64,000 nt of DNA from Alteribacillus sp041949975 (lineage in GTDB: Bacteria > Bacillota > Bacilli > Bacillales > Marinococcaceae). The stretch spans positions 19,551 through 83,550 of the forward strand of contig NZ_JBHFQG010000015.1 of assembly GCF_041949975.1 (NCBI RefSeq), given 5' to 3'. The notes under the pieces were generated by a model. The model saw only the letters and a list, made by a program, of their open reading frames with translations. It ran no database searches and was not told the origin of the DNA. The translations under genes and the position numbers were made by a program. Positions 8,976-18,213 of this stretch are shown piece by piece; within the stretch, counting starts at the first letter, position 1; every line of letters begins with the position of its first letter.

Positions 8976-9905
8976 ATGAACAAAGTGTTTTTAATTTTTA
9001 TTGGTTCCTTGCTGTCTTTACTTTTCATGAGTGCATGCGGGGAAGGTACTAACCAAAATGTATCCGCCGATAACCCTGTCAAAGTTGTCACCACTACCGC
9101 TCAAATTGGAGACATTGCTGAAAATATAGGCGGGGAGAACGTGGAAGTTGAATCCCTGATGGGACCCGGTGTCGACCCTCATCTCTATCAAGCTTCTCAA
9201 CAAGACATTAAAAAATTAGCCGATGCTGATATCGTCTTTTATAACGGTCATAATTTAGAAGGAAATCTTCAAGAGATTTTTGAAGAAATTAATGACAAAA
9301 CACCTGCCTATGCCGTGGCGGAAAATGTACCAGAAAATCAGCTGATTTCTGAAGAAGGAAGCTCTTCGACAGATCCTCACCTTTGGTTTGATCCCAAGCG
9401 GTGGACCTATGCAGTAGAAGGAGTGCGAGACGGCCTAATCGAGTTGGATGAGGAAAATGAAAGCTTATACACGGACCATGCAAGCGAGTATATTTATATG
9501 CTTGATGAACTGGATACCTTTGCAAAAGAGAAAATTTCTTCCATACCGGAAGAAAGTAGGGTGTTAGTAACAGCTCACGATGCTTTTGGTTATTTTGGAG
9601 ATGCTTATGATTTTAAAGTAGAAGGATTGCAAGGATTAAGTACAGATGCGGAATATAGTGTTCGAGATGTTAATAATCTTGTTGATTTGCTCGAAGATCA
9701 AAATATTAAAGCTGTTTTTATTGAATCCAGTGTTTCTGAACGGGCCATTAATGCGGTAATTGAAGGAGCTGCAAAAAGAGAGCACGAGGTTGAGATCGGA
9801 GGAGAATTATATTCTGACGCAATGGGAGAAGAAGATACAGAAGAAGGAACATACGAAGGGATGTTTCGGTATAACATTAACAAAATTGTCTCCTCACTTA
9901 AATAA
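8976..9905 (+). CDS. mntA: Manganese ABC transporter, substrate-binding lipoprotein
   Basis: 309 residues. A lipoprotein signal peptide ends at FMSAC, giving a lipidated Cys outside the membrane. Cluster A-I (TroA/ZnuA) metal ligands are visible: His in PGVDPHLYQ, His in TDPHLWFDP, His in VTAHDAFGYF, and Asp in ELYSDAMGEED. No His-rich loop is present, which favours manganese over zinc. The ATG at 8976 has GGGAGGGG upstream; the open frame extends 36 codons further but without a ribosome site. First gene of a four-gene operon with 31-, 22- and 18-bp gaps. Confidence 0.93.
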   Translation: MNKVFLIFIGSLLSLLFMSACGEGTNQNVSADNPVKVVTTTAQIGDIAENIGGENVEVESLMGPGVDPHLYQASQQDIKKLADADIVFYNGHNLEGNLQEIFEEINDKTPAYAVAENVPENQLISEEGSSSTDPHLWFDPKRWTYAVEGVRDGLIELDEENESLYTDHASEYIYMLDELDTFAKEKISSIPEESRVLVTAHDAFGYFGDAYDFKVEGLQGLSTDAEYSVRDVNNLVDLLEDQNIKAVFIESSVSERAINAVIEGAAKREHEVEIGGELYSDAMGEEDTEEGTYEGMFRYNINKIVSSLK

Positions 9906-9936
9906 CTCAATCTGCTGAGTAATTGGAGGGAAAACA

Positions 9937-10668
9937 TTGAAAAACGCTATTCACGTAGAAAATATGACAGTCGCATACAAAAAGACACCCGTTCTGCAGG
10001 ATATTACTTTTTCCATTCCAGAAGGACACCTCGTGGGCATTATCGGTCCAAATGGAGCAGGAAAATCTACGCTGATTAAATCAATTTTAAATTTGGTACC
10101 ACGGGCCAGCGGCACCGTTTCTATTAAAGATAAAACTGTAAAAGATCAGCGTAAGATTATTGGTTACGTACCGCAGCGAGGAGATGTTGATTGGGATTTT
10201 CCTACGAATGCCCTGGATGTGGTATTAATGGGCCGGTACGGGCATATCGGATGGTTTAAGCACCTTCGAAAAAAAGATCGGGAATACGCATTGTCATGCC
10301 TAGATAAAGTGGGCATGAAACCACTTGCCAACCGGCAGATCAGTCAGTTATCAGGAGGACAGCAGCAGCGTGTTTTTCTCGCCAGGGCTTTAGCTCAGGA
10401 TGCAGATATTTATTTTATGGATGAACCCTTTGCAGGAGTAGATGCGACGACTGAAAGAGCGATTATTACCTTATTAAATGAACTGAAAAATCAAGGCAAA
10501 ACTGTACTTGTCGTCCATCATGATTTGCAAACTGCAGAAGAATATTTCGACTGGATGGTCTTATTAAATAAACGTCTGGTCGCCTCAGGGCCAGTAGGAG
10601 AAACATTTACTACGGATCTATTGCAAAAAACGTATGGAGGCAAACTTACTTTCTTAACTCCATCATGA
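9937..10668 (+). CDS. mntB: Manganese ABC transporter, ATP-binding protein
   Basis: 243 residues starting at TTG, chosen because TTGGAGGG lies seven bases before it. Walker A GPNGAGKST, signature QLSGGQQQR and Walker B IYFMDEPFAGVD are intact, as is the switch His in VVHHD. It powers import through MntC and MntD at the inner face of the membrane. The family (MntB/ZnuC) and gene order match B. subtilis mntABCD. Confidence 0.93.
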   Translation: MKNAIHVENMTVAYKKTPVLQDITFSIPEGHLVGIIGPNGAGKSTLIKSILNLVPRASGTVSIKDKTVKDQRKIIGYVPQRGDVDWDFPTNALDVVLMGRYGHIGWFKHLRKKDREYALSCLDKVGMKPLANRQISQLSGGQQQRVFLARALAQDADIYFMDEPFAGVDATTERAIITLLNELKNQGKTVLVVHHDLQTAEEYFDWMVLLNKRLVASGPVGETFTTDLLQKTYGGKLTFLTPS

Positions 10669-10690
10669 ATTAGACAGGAGGAGTTCCCCT

Positions 10691-12004
10691 ATGTTGCAGG
10701 ATTGGATAAATATATTATCCAGCGCTAATCTTCAATGGGTAATGTTTGGTGCTGCTTTTCTAGGCCTTGCCAGCGGTGTCGTAGGAAGCTTTGTGCTTCT
10801 TCGCAAAGAAAGTCTTGTCGGGGATGCTATGGCTCATGCGGCTCTCCCCGGAATTTGTTTTGGCTTTTTCCTTTATGGCAGAGAAGTATTTGCACTAATG
10901 GCCGGGGCTGCTCTGACGGGATTAATCGCTATTTATTCCATCCGAGCCATTACCGCACATTCAAGACTTAAACAAGATGCAGCTATTGGGATTGTTTTAT
11001 CTGTGTTTTTTGGTTTCGGAATTGTACTTTTAACCCGGATCACAAATAGTTCAGGAGGCAATAAAGCTGGATTAGATGAATTTATTTTTGGTCAGGCTGC
11101 ATCACTCGTAGCGCAGGATGTACAAATTCTTTTAGGAGCAGCCATTTTGCTGCTTAGTGTATCTTTGCTTTTTTTCAAAGAACTTAAATTGCTTACATTT
11201 GATCCCTTGTTTGCAGGCGGTCTCGGTCTGCCTGTTACTTTTCTGAATGGATTACTCAGCTCTATGGTTGTACTAATTGTTATAACCGGTATTCAAGCGG
11301 TTGGTGTCGTTTTAATGGCTGCAATGTTAATCACTCCGGCTATTGCTGCGAGGTACTGGACGGAACACCTTGGTTTAATGGCAGTATTGGCGGGAAGTAT
11401 TGGGGCTTTTTCTGGAGGATTTGGAGCCATTACGAGTGCTGCCGTAACGGGACTGCCCACAGGACCAGTAATAGTTATTACTGCCACCGTGTTTTTCCTT
11501 TTCTCTTTCTTTTTCGCTCCTTCTCGCGGATTGGTTGCACGTTGGATAAGAAACCATAAAAATGACAAAGTGATCTGGCAGGAGAGGGTATTAAGAGCTG
11601 TTTATGATTTATTGGAAGAGAGATATGAAAAACGTAATACAGCGTTGTCGTTTAACCAAGAAGAATTATCTCAACTTACCCATCTCCCTGAACAAAAATT
11701 AGCTCAAACGCTTGCGCACCTACAAAAAAGGAACCTTGCCATATTAACCGAGGACGGAAAGTATCAACTTACAAACCAGGGTTTAAAGCAAGCTTACCAA
11801 TCATCTCTTCATTATCGCATTCAAAATGTTTACCTTATGTATGAATCGGAACTTGGCAATTTAGGAATTACTGAAAACCAAAATTACGAATGGGAACAAA
11901 CTCCTCCATCGGTTCAAAAACGTATTAAAGAATTGCTTCGCCGTGAAAACCTTGAGCCTGTTTCCCTACAGTCTCATAAGGCCAATTTGGACCATGGGGA
12001 TTAG
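10691..12004 (+). CDS. mntC: Manganese ABC transporter permease with C-terminal extension
   Basis: 437 residues, long for an ABC-3 family permease but equal to B. subtilis MntC (about 435). Residues 1-285 hold eight or so membrane helices with AHAALPGICFGF and the coupling-helix region. Residues about 300-430 are soluble and contain a winged-helix-like segment (ELSQLTHLPEQKLAQTLAHL). The extension resembles DtxR-type DNA-binding domains; its role in the permease is not established. GGAGGAG precedes the ATG. Confidence 0.92.
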   Translation: MLQDWINILSSANLQWVMFGAAFLGLASGVVGSFVLLRKESLVGDAMAHAALPGICFGFFLYGREVFALMAGAALTGLIAIYSIRAITAHSRLKQDAAIGIVLSVFFGFGIVLLTRITNSSGGNKAGLDEFIFGQAASLVAQDVQILLGAAILLLSVSLLFFKELKLLTFDPLFAGGLGLPVTFLNGLLSSMVVLIVITGIQAVGVVLMAAMLITPAIAARYWTEHLGLMAVLAGSIGAFSGGFGAITSAAVTGLPTGPVIVITATVFFLFSFFFAPSRGLVARWIRNHKNDKVIWQERVLRAVYDLLEERYEKRNTALSFNQEELSQLTHLPEQKLAQTLAHLQKRNLAILTEDGKYQLTNQGLKQAYQSSLHYRIQNVYLMYESELGNLGITENQNYEWEQTPPSVQKRIKELLRRENLEPVSLQSHKANLDHGD

Positions 12005-12022
12005 TAAAATGGAGGGCACATC

Positions 12023-12901
12023 ATGAGTTATGATCTTTGGATATTACTCACAGGCGGACTGGTTGGAGCAACTTGCGGAATTGTTGGCACTTTCCTTGTT
12101 CTGCGCAAAATGGCGATGGTAGCCGATGCCATCAGTCATACAGTTCTCCTGGGAATTGTCGGAGCCTTTCTTATCTCTCAAACATTAGAAGGCCCCCTTA
12201 TGCTGATTGGAGCCATTTTAGTCGGACTGTTAACCACTTTTTTTATACAAATATTAGACTCTTCGGGTGTTCAGACCGACGCAGCAATTGGTGTCGTCTT
12301 TACTGCTTTATTTTCAGTCGGGGTGATATTGGTATCTTTATATGCAAGAAATGTTCACCTTGATGTCGACCATGTGTTAATGGGGGATATAACATTTATT
12401 CCTTTCAAGACAGTTGAATGGAATGGTATATCGCTGGGCCCAGAAGCGTTTTGGCTTATCAGCATTGTGTTTGTTATTGATGTGATTCTATTAATCGTTA
12501 TGTTTAAAGAGTTGAAAATCACTTCCTTTGACCCTGCAATGGCTGCCGCTCTCGGCATCCCGGTAACAGTTATTCATTATATTTTCATGTCGATGGTTTC
12601 CATAACCACTGTTGCTTCTTTCGATAGCGTAGGCGCGATTCTTGTCGTAGCTATGTTAATCGTTCCGCCGGCAGCAGCCTATCTGTTAACAGACAAATTA
12701 TCTAATATGATCGTGTGGAGTGCGTCTATAGGAGTTATTTCTTCTACACTCGGCTATTATGCTGCCAAATGGTTGAATGTATCTATTGCCGGAAGCATGG
12801 CATCCTCAGCCGGGCTTATCTTCTTAGTTGTATTCCTCTTTTCACCTCGTCATGGCATGATATCCAAATATTTAGCACGCCGCCGGCTTACCTTGAACTA
12901 A
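12023..12901 (+). CDS. mntD: Manganese ABC transporter permease
   Basis: 292 residues, normal for ABC-3 permeases, with eight to nine membrane helices and VADAISHTVLLGI near the N-terminus. It lacks the C-terminal extension of MntC and would form a heterodimeric channel with it. GGAGGG precedes the ATG. Last gene of the operon, followed at once by a terminator. Confidence 0.93.
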   Translation: MSYDLWILLTGGLVGATCGIVGTFLVLRKMAMVADAISHTVLLGIVGAFLISQTLEGPLMLIGAILVGLLTTFFIQILDSSGVQTDAAIGVVFTALFSVGVILVSLYARNVHLDVDHVLMGDITFIPFKTVEWNGISLGPEAFWLISIVFVIDVILLIVMFKELKITSFDPAMAAALGIPVTVIHYIFMSMVSITTVASFDSVGAILVVAMLIVPPAAAYLLTDKLSNMIVWSASIGVISSTLGYYAAKWLNVSIAGSMASSAGLIFLVVFLFSPRHGMISKYLARRRLTLN

Positions 12902-12942
12902 AAAAGGCCTCCCTAACTTTGAGGAGGCCTATATTTTTTTTC
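12902..12942. terminator. Bidirectional terminator after mntD, overlapping the end of gtrA
   Basis: AGGCCTCC (12905-12912) and GGAGGCCT (12923-12930) form the stem, with A and T runs outside. The stem is partly encoded by the last codons of the converging gtrA-like gene, which stops at 12913. Confidence 0.8.
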
Positions 12943-13386
12943 TATACTTTTTGTTTGTTTTTTAAATACAAAAAATTTCATCATAAAAAAACTGGCAGTA
13001 AAGGATAAAAACATTGCAATGCCTTTTGCTATATTGTGGCGGAGCCAGCGCGGTATTTCAAAAATCTGGAACAGTTGATTCATCCCGAGAAACACAAAGT
13101 TATTTACACCGAGGCTGACTGCTCCTTGGAGAATAAAAGCGATTCTCTGACGATTGTTTCCTTCTGCAGAGTGACGAAATGTAATATGAGCATTCCAAAA
13201 ATAACTGTTAGCTATCGCTAAAGAATAAGCAATTGTATTAAAAAGGGCGAGCATTCCGCGATCATCCGTCGGAAACAGCACAAGCAGAAGATTTAATGTA
13301 CCAATGTCCACTCCTGCATTTGTCAGGCCGATAACACTAAATTGCATAAATTGAAACGGCCCTCTTGTTATTTTTCTTCTCTTCAT
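12913..13386 (-). CDS. GtrA-like membrane protein, downstream of sqdX
   Basis: About 157 residues with four membrane helices and the GtrA family signature (FSVIGLTNAGVDIGTLN, NSYFWNAHITF). GtrA proteins are linked to translocation of lipid-linked sugars or to wall-polymer glycosylation. The ATG at 13386 has AGAAGGG six bases upstream; a GTG at 13422 overlaps the sqdX stop but has no such site. It follows sqdX by about 30 bp, so a role linked to the sulfolipid or another glycolipid is suggested by position only. Confidence 0.8.
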   Translation of the reverse strand: MKRRKITRGPFQFMQFSVIGLTNAGVDIGTLNLLLVLFPTDDRGMLALFNTIAYSLAIANSYFWNAHITFRHSAEGNNRQRIAFILQGAVSLGVNNFVFLGMNQLFQIFEIPRWLRHNIAKGIAMFLSFTASFFMMKFFVFKKQTKSIEKKYRPPQS

Positions 13387-13418
13387 TTTATCCCTTCTGT
13401 TTACAAGTACCTGGATTG

Positions 13419-14561
13419 TCACGTTAACTGCTGAGTTTTTTGGCTTCTTTCGTTAATTCCCGCTGTTTCTTCATAGATGGTAAGTAATTGCTTAGCCGCT
13501 CCCGACCAGCCCAGCTCTTTAATGTCTTCTCGTGCATTAATTGAAAGTCGTTTACGAAGCGTTTCATCCTCAAAGCGCCGGATCGTTTCGGTAAAATCTC
13601 CTTGTTTATGCGGATCATACAATAAGCCTGTCCTGCCATCTTCTATTTGTTCGCAGGTTGGTCCGCTTTTAGCAGCAACCAATGGAAGACCGGAAGCCAT
13701 AGCTTCTAAAATGACAAGACCAAGCGTCTCCGTCGTAGATGGAAAAACAAAAACATCAGCAGATGCAAAAGCTTTAGCTAAATCATCTCCATGCATAAAA
13801 CCGGTAAAAACCGTTTTTGTTCCTTCGAAATGTTTTTCTAAAGCTTCCCGGTGAGGTCCGTCTCCTACAATAGCAAGAGTGAATTCTGCAGACGTATCCA
13901 ATACGTTTTTTAGCTTTTCGATTTCTTTTTCTGCTGCAAGTCTTCCAACATACAAAAGAAGTTTTCGTTCCGGATGACCATTTGTAAGCTTTTCTCGAAC
14001 CGTGGGATCGTAATTGCTCGGATGAAATGTTTCTGTATCGACACCTCGTTTCCAGACGTGAACATTATAAAAGCCGCGATCTGAAAGCTCGTTTTGTACA
14101 GATACAGAAGTGCATAGATTTAAATCAGCCTGATTATGGAGTTTTCGGAAATACCACCAGATTAAACCTTTAAATGGGGAGAGCTTATAGTAATCCAAAT
14201 ATTGAGCTACATTCGTGTGATAAGAAGCTACTAATGGATAGTCCAGATTTTTTGCAGCTCTTATCCCAGAAAACCCGAGAATAGCAGGATTCACCACATG
14301 TACTACATCTGGTTCATATTCCTTTAAATATTTTCTTACAATTGGGTTCGGAAGCGCAAACTGCTTGGAGCGGTAAAAAGGAAGGGTGCTCGCTGGCACC
14401 CCTTTTATTTCTGCTCCTTCGAATTCGTATACGCCAAGGTCTGGTGCAATAATTCTGACCTCATGCCCTTCATGAAGCAACCATCTTATACATGCTGTCA
14501 GCCTGGTAACTATTCCATCAGTAGAAGGCAGAAACGTTTCTGTTACAATGGCTATTCTCAA
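13419..14561 (-). CDS. sqdX: Sulfoquinovosyltransferase (SQDG synthase), GT4 family
   Basis: 380 residues of the GT-B/GT4 fold. N-terminal RIAIVTETFLPSTDGIVTRL, VVHVVNPAILGF, ASYHTNVAQYL and WKRGVDTETFHP match SqdX/SQD2 closely; the C-terminal half has VGRLAAEKEIEKL and STTETLGLVILEAMASG for nucleotide-sugar binding. SqdX transfers sulfoquinovose from its UDP form to diacylglycerol at the cytoplasmic membrane. TTG start with GGGAGTG seven bases upstream. The placement beside sqdB separates it from the related mannosyl- or glucosyl-diacylglycerol transferases. Confidence 0.85.
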   Translation of the reverse strand: MRIAIVTETFLPSTDGIVTRLTACIRWLLHEGHEVRIIAPDLGVYEFEGAEIKGVPASTLPFYRSKQFALPNPIVRKYLKEYEPDVVHVVNPAILGFSGIRAAKNLDYPLVASYHTNVAQYLDYYKLSPFKGLIWWYFRKLHNQADLNLCTSVSVQNELSDRGFYNVHVWKRGVDTETFHPSNYDPTVREKLTNGHPERKLLLYVGRLAAEKEIEKLKNVLDTSAEFTLAIVGDGPHREALEKHFEGTKTVFTGFMHGDDLAKAFASADVFVFPSTTETLGLVILEAMASGLPLVAAKSGPTCEQIEDGRTGLLYDPHKQGDFTETIRRFEDETLRKRLSINAREDIKELGWSGAAKQLLTIYEETAGINERSQKTQQLT

Positions 14562-14641
14562 ACGAAGACACTCCCTGTTTCTTTTTTAAAGAAGATACAA
14601 GGTTCATATCCATACTTGCAGCTCAGCGCGTCAGCTTTGAT

Positions 14642-15790
14642 TTATTTCCAAGTCACATTTGGCAATACATTGTCTTGAATAACCCGATCTTTATGAGCTA
14701 CAACTGTTTGAAGAATTTCACGAATAACTTCATCCGTTAAAAGGTGGGGCTCTAGGCCAAGATCTCTAAGCTTTGTATTGGCTGCTTCATAGAAATGTTT
14801 CTCAAGTTCTACCCGCGGGTTTTCTAGATGTGCCACTCCGATGTTAAACCCTTCTTCTTTTGCAACTTTTTGAACCATATTGGCAAGATCTAACACAGAG
14901 AACTCCTCAGTAAATTGGTTAAATACACGGAACTCCCCTTTATCTGCAGGGTTTTCTGCTGCAATTTCAATGCATCTAACAGTATCTTTGATATTAAGAA
15001 AGCCTCGGGTTTGTCCCCCTTCACCATAGACAGTGAGATCATGTCCAATAGTAGATTGAATAATAAAGCGGTTTAAAGCTGTCCCAAATACCCCATCATA
15101 GTCAAGACGGTTGGCTAAAACAAGATCCATTTGAGTTTCGTCAGTATCAAGACCATACACAATTCCCTGGTTTAAATCTGTTGCTCGTATACCCCAAATT
15201 TTGCATGTGAACATAATATTATGGCTGTCATGTACTTTGGAAAGGTGGTAAAAAGAGCCTGGTTGTTTAGGGTATGGAAGAACATCTTTACGTCCTTTAT
15301 GCTCTACTTCTAAATATCCTTCTTCGATTGGAATATTCGGTGTTCCATACTCGCCCATTGTTCCCAATTTAATTAAATGACAATCAGGAACGACCTCTCT
15401 AATGCCATATAAAACATTTAAGGTACCTACCACATTATTAACCTGGGTATATACAGCGTGTTCACGGTCAATCATGGAATATGGAGCGGAACGCTGTTCG
15501 GCAAAATGAACGAATGCATCAGGTTTTTCGCGTTTAAGTACTTCTTTTAAAAAGTCGTAATGGTTGAGATCTCCCTCATATGTACGAATTTCTTTGCCAG
15601 TTAGCTCTTTCCATTTTTGTACGCGCTCTTCTAAAGAAGCAATAGGCGTAATAGAGTTAGATTTTAACTCATCATCATATTTTCTTCTTACTAAGTTGTC
15701 AATAATAGATACATCATGACCTTGTTTTGATAAATAAAGGGCTGTGGGCCATCCACAAAAGCCATCTCCGCCAGCAACGATAATGTTCAC
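14642..15790 (-). CDS. sqdB: UDP-sulfoquinovose synthase
   Basis: 382 residues, an extended SDR of SQD1/SqdB type. The NAD motif GGDGFCGWP is at 7-15. The catalytic set Thr144 (KLGTMGEYGTPN), Tyr181 and Lys185 (YHLSKVHDSH) is present, as are EQRSAPYSMIDR, WGIRATDLNQGIVYG and GGQTRGFL, which are diagnostic of the sulfolipid enzyme rather than UDP-glucose epimerases. It makes UDP-sulfoquinovose from UDP-glucose and sulfite. GTG start with GTGGAGG upstream. sqdX follows after 80 bp, so the pair forms the whole dedicated SQDG pathway. Confidence 0.95.
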   Translation of the reverse strand: MNIIVAGGDGFCGWPTALYLSKQGHDVSIIDNLVRRKYDDELKSNSITPIASLEERVQKWKELTGKEIRTYEGDLNHYDFLKEVLKREKPDAFVHFAEQRSAPYSMIDREHAVYTQVNNVVGTLNVLYGIREVVPDCHLIKLGTMGEYGTPNIPIEEGYLEVEHKGRKDVLPYPKQPGSFYHLSKVHDSHNIMFTCKIWGIRATDLNQGIVYGLDTDETQMDLVLANRLDYDGVFGTALNRFIIQSTIGHDLTVYGEGGQTRGFLNIKDTVRCIEIAAENPADKGEFRVFNQFTEEFSVLDLANMVQKVAKEEGFNIGVAHLENPRVELEKHFYEAANTKLRDLGLEPHLLTDEVIREILQTVVAHKDRVIQDNVLPNVTWK

Positions 15791-15878
15791 GTTACTACCT
15801 CCACTCTAATATTAGTTTCCATTAATTAATGGTAATGCTATATAAACACCAAATAGGCGTTATTTTCTTTTTCCCTCA

Positions 15879-16163
15879 TTAGTACACGACAAAAATATGT
15901 GACCAAAGAAAAGGTACCATGTTCTGGAGTGTTTCGCAAATAATACATGATAAACATGTTATTTCACTGTGTTCATTATTTTCTTTTATCACATCCGAGC
16001 GCTGCTGATTGATTTCTTGCAAAGGAGAGGTCATCAAATTCATAGAATGATCATCTCTTCGCTGGTAATCCGCCTCTAATGCTTTTCCATTTAATTCTCC
16101 TGCTAACTTGATTCTATTTTCCCCTTTATATGCAGTTGTTACCCCTGTAAAAAAGTGTAGCAT
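15879..16163 (-). CDS. Doubtful small ORF, possible hypothetical protein
   Basis: A 94-codon ORF between sqdB and thiF with no recognised family. It contains CLSCIICETLQ near the end. The upstream AAAGG abuts the ATG and is a poor ribosome site. It follows the thiF terminator and would need its own promoter, none of which is clear. Confidence 0.25.
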   Translation of the reverse strand: MLHFFTGVTTAYKGENRIKLAGELNGKALEADYQRRDDHSMNLMTSPLQEINQQRSDVIKENNEHSEITCLSCIICETLQNMVPFLWSHIFVVY

Positions 16164-16186
16164 ACCTTTCTATTTTCAGACAGCAA

Positions 16187-16221
16187 GGAAAAGGTGCCTC
16201 TACTGTAAAATAGAGACACCT
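16187..16221 (-). terminator. Terminator of the thi operon
   Basis: Stem AGGTGTCTCTA / TAGAGGCACCT with loop TTTTACAG, followed by TTTTCC on the minus strand, directly after the thiF stop. Confidence 0.75.
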
Positions 16222-16224
16222 CGT

Positions 16225-17238
16225 CTAACCACCTATATATTTTTGATATAAGGTGCGTGCTCTGGCTTTATCGTTTTCTCCATGGATAATTGTTCTGCCA
16301 TCTTGAAAAATCACAAATCGTTTGCCCTCCAGATTCAGGACAACAAGGTGTTTATTTTCTTGCTGTAACGTTGTTTCATATCTCTTTTTTAATTCCGGCA
16401 ATGACAAGTATTGCTGTTCTGCCGGACGTACCTGCACAGCATTACGTCCGCATAACACTTCTGTTTTTGTGCGGTTTTTGTATTCTAAAAATGGATAAGA
16501 GGCTGCTTTGCCGCAAGAAGCGCAGTCTGCTTTTTTTAGCCTTTGAACATCCACCGCAGAAAATTCGTTCTTCCATAAATTAAAAGATAACAGATCAGCT
16601 CGTAAGGCAGTCCAGTTTTCTGTTAAGATTTTCAGAGCTTCAGTAGATTGATGGGAACTGACCATCTGGACAGCTGGTGCGATAATTCCTGCTGTATCAC
16701 ACGTTTCCCCATCAATTGGTATATCCTCCATCAAACAATGAAGGCATGGCGTTATTTGAGGCAAAATAGTATAAGTAATGCCGTAACTTCCAACACATGC
16801 TCCATATATCCATGGAAGGCCATGTTTTTGACTAAAATCATTAATAAGCATTCGTGTATCAAAGTTATCCAGGGCATCAATAACAAGATCAGCAGGAAGT
16901 GTTTGCTCTAGCACACCGTAATCTGCTTCACCTGTAATACTTATTATTTCTATTTCGCTATTTAATTTTTGTAATCTATTTTTTGCAGCTTCTGCTTTCG
17001 GCATTTTTGATTCGGCATCTTTTTCTGTATAAAGCTGCTGCCGGTTTAGATTACTGTATTCTACAAAATCACGATCTATAATCGTAATTTTTCCAATCCC
17101 TGCTCTTACAAGAGTTTCTGCTGCAGCACTCCCTAAAGCTCCGGCTCCAACGATTACTGCATGTTTAGTACCAAGGATCTCCTGGCCATCTTTACCGATT
17201 CCATGAAAGAGTTCCTGTCTGGAATAACGGCTGTACAT
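16225..17238 (-). CDS. thiF: ThiS adenylyltransferase
   Basis: About 337 residues, an E1-like MoeB/ThiF protein. VIVGAGALGSAAAETL is the nucleotide motif, and DNFDTRMLINDF and the CxxC pairs (CLHC about 176, CASC about 240) that hold zinc are present. It adenylates the C-terminal Gly of ThiS so that sulfur can be loaded. The ATG at 17238 overlaps the thiG stop as TGATG; a TTG one codon earlier is possible. Last gene of the operon. Confidence 0.93.
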   Translation of the reverse strand: MYSRYSRQELFHGIGKDGQEILGTKHAVIVGAGALGSAAAETLVRAGIGKITIIDRDFVEYSNLNRQQLYTEKDAESKMPKAEAAKNRLQKLNSEIEIISITGEADYGVLEQTLPADLVIDALDNFDTRMLINDFSQKHGLPWIYGACVGSYGITYTILPQITPCLHCLMEDIPIDGETCDTAGIIAPAVQMVSSHQSTEALKILTENWTALRADLLSFNLWKNEFSAVDVQRLKKADCASCGKAASYPFLEYKNRTKTEVLCGRNAVQVRPAEQQYLSLPELKKRYETTLQQENKHLVVLNLEGKRFVIFQDGRTIIHGENDKARARTLYQKYIGG

Positions 17239-18005
17239 CAAAGCTTGCTCATTCCTTCAACCGGGCTGCTTGCTTGGGCATACATCTTTTTTTCGATACG
17301 CCCTGCTTCAAAACCTAAACGGCCAGCTTCCACCGCATATTTCATTGCGCTTGCCATTTTCACCGGATCTTGAGCCCCGGATACTGCGGTATTTAATAGA
17401 ATGCCGTCCGCGCCTAATTCCATTGCATAAGAGGCATCTTTTGGACTGCCAATACCAGCATCGACAATGACCGGAACTTCCGTTTGTTCAATAATATGAG
17501 TTAAATTATACGGATTGATTATCCCCAGTCCGGTACCGATGGGCGATGCTCCAGGCATAATTGCGTGAATACCAAGCTCCTGCAAACGTCTGGCAAGGAC
17601 GACATCATCAGATGTGTAAGGAAGTACGACAAAATCTTCTTCGAGAAGCATTTCTGTAGCTTTTATAGTTTCAACCGGGTCTGGTAACAATGTCTTGTCG
17701 CATCCAATCACTTCTACTTTGATCATGTCACACATATTGGCTGCTTGAGCCATTTTTGCAATCCGTACAGCTTCTTCGGCTGTTTTTGCTCCTGCTGTAT
17801 TCGGAAGCAATTTAAACCCGCTCAAATCCATGCTTTCAAATGGGTCCGGCTGACTATCATCAAATATATTCATTCTTCGTACAGCAAAGGTTAGTACTTC
17901 TGTTTCGGAAACCCCCACTGCCTGTTTTTGCACTTCTCTGCTTGAATATTTCCCCGTTCCTAAAAATAATCTCGACTGAAATGAATAAGGGCCGATATTA
18001 AACAT
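17238..18005 (-). CDS. thiG: Thiazole synthase
   Basis: 255 residues, TIM barrel. SRLFLGTGKYSS at the start, the catalytic Lys in DMIKVEVIG and GIGSPKDASYAMELGADGILLN for phosphate binding are all present. It builds the thiazole phosphate of thiamine from 1-deoxyxylulose 5-phosphate, ThiS-thiocarboxylate and dehydroglycine (from ThiO). GGAGGAGG precedes the ATG. Four bases separate it from thiS. Confidence 0.95.
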   Translation of the reverse strand: MFNIGPYSFQSRLFLGTGKYSSREVQKQAVGVSETEVLTFAVRRMNIFDDSQPDPFESMDLSGFKLLPNTAGAKTAEEAVRIAKMAQAANMCDMIKVEVIGCDKTLLPDPVETIKATEMLLEEDFVVLPYTSDDVVLARRLQELGIHAIMPGASPIGTGLGIINPYNLTHIIEQTEVPVIVDAGIGSPKDASYAMELGADGILLNTAVSGAQDPVKMASAMKYAVEAGRLGFEAGRIEKKMYAQASSPVEGMSKL

Positions 18006-18009
18006 ATTT

Positions 18010-18213
18010 TTAACCTCCTCCTACGAAATGAACAATCTCAAATTTGTCTCCATCTTCAACAGGTTCTTTGTCGTGCTGACCTTTGATTAATATAGTTCCA
18101 TTTCTTTCTACGACGGCTTTTTTTTGACCGATTTGCAGATGGTCAAGCAGCAAAGAAACAGTGGCTGCATGATCTGGAATTTCTTTTGTCGTTCCGTTAA
18201 TGATTAGTCTCAA
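18010..18213 (-). CDS. thiS: Sulfur carrier protein ThiS
   Basis: 67 residues, ubiquitin-like, ending in VGGG; the terminal Gly-Gly is what ThiF adenylates. The start is TTG with AAAGGGG upstream, overlapping the last codons of thiO. Confidence 0.92.
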   Translation of the reverse strand: MRLIINGTTKEIPDHAATVSLLLDHLQIGQKKAVVERNGTILIKGQHDKEPVEDGDKFEIVHFVGGG

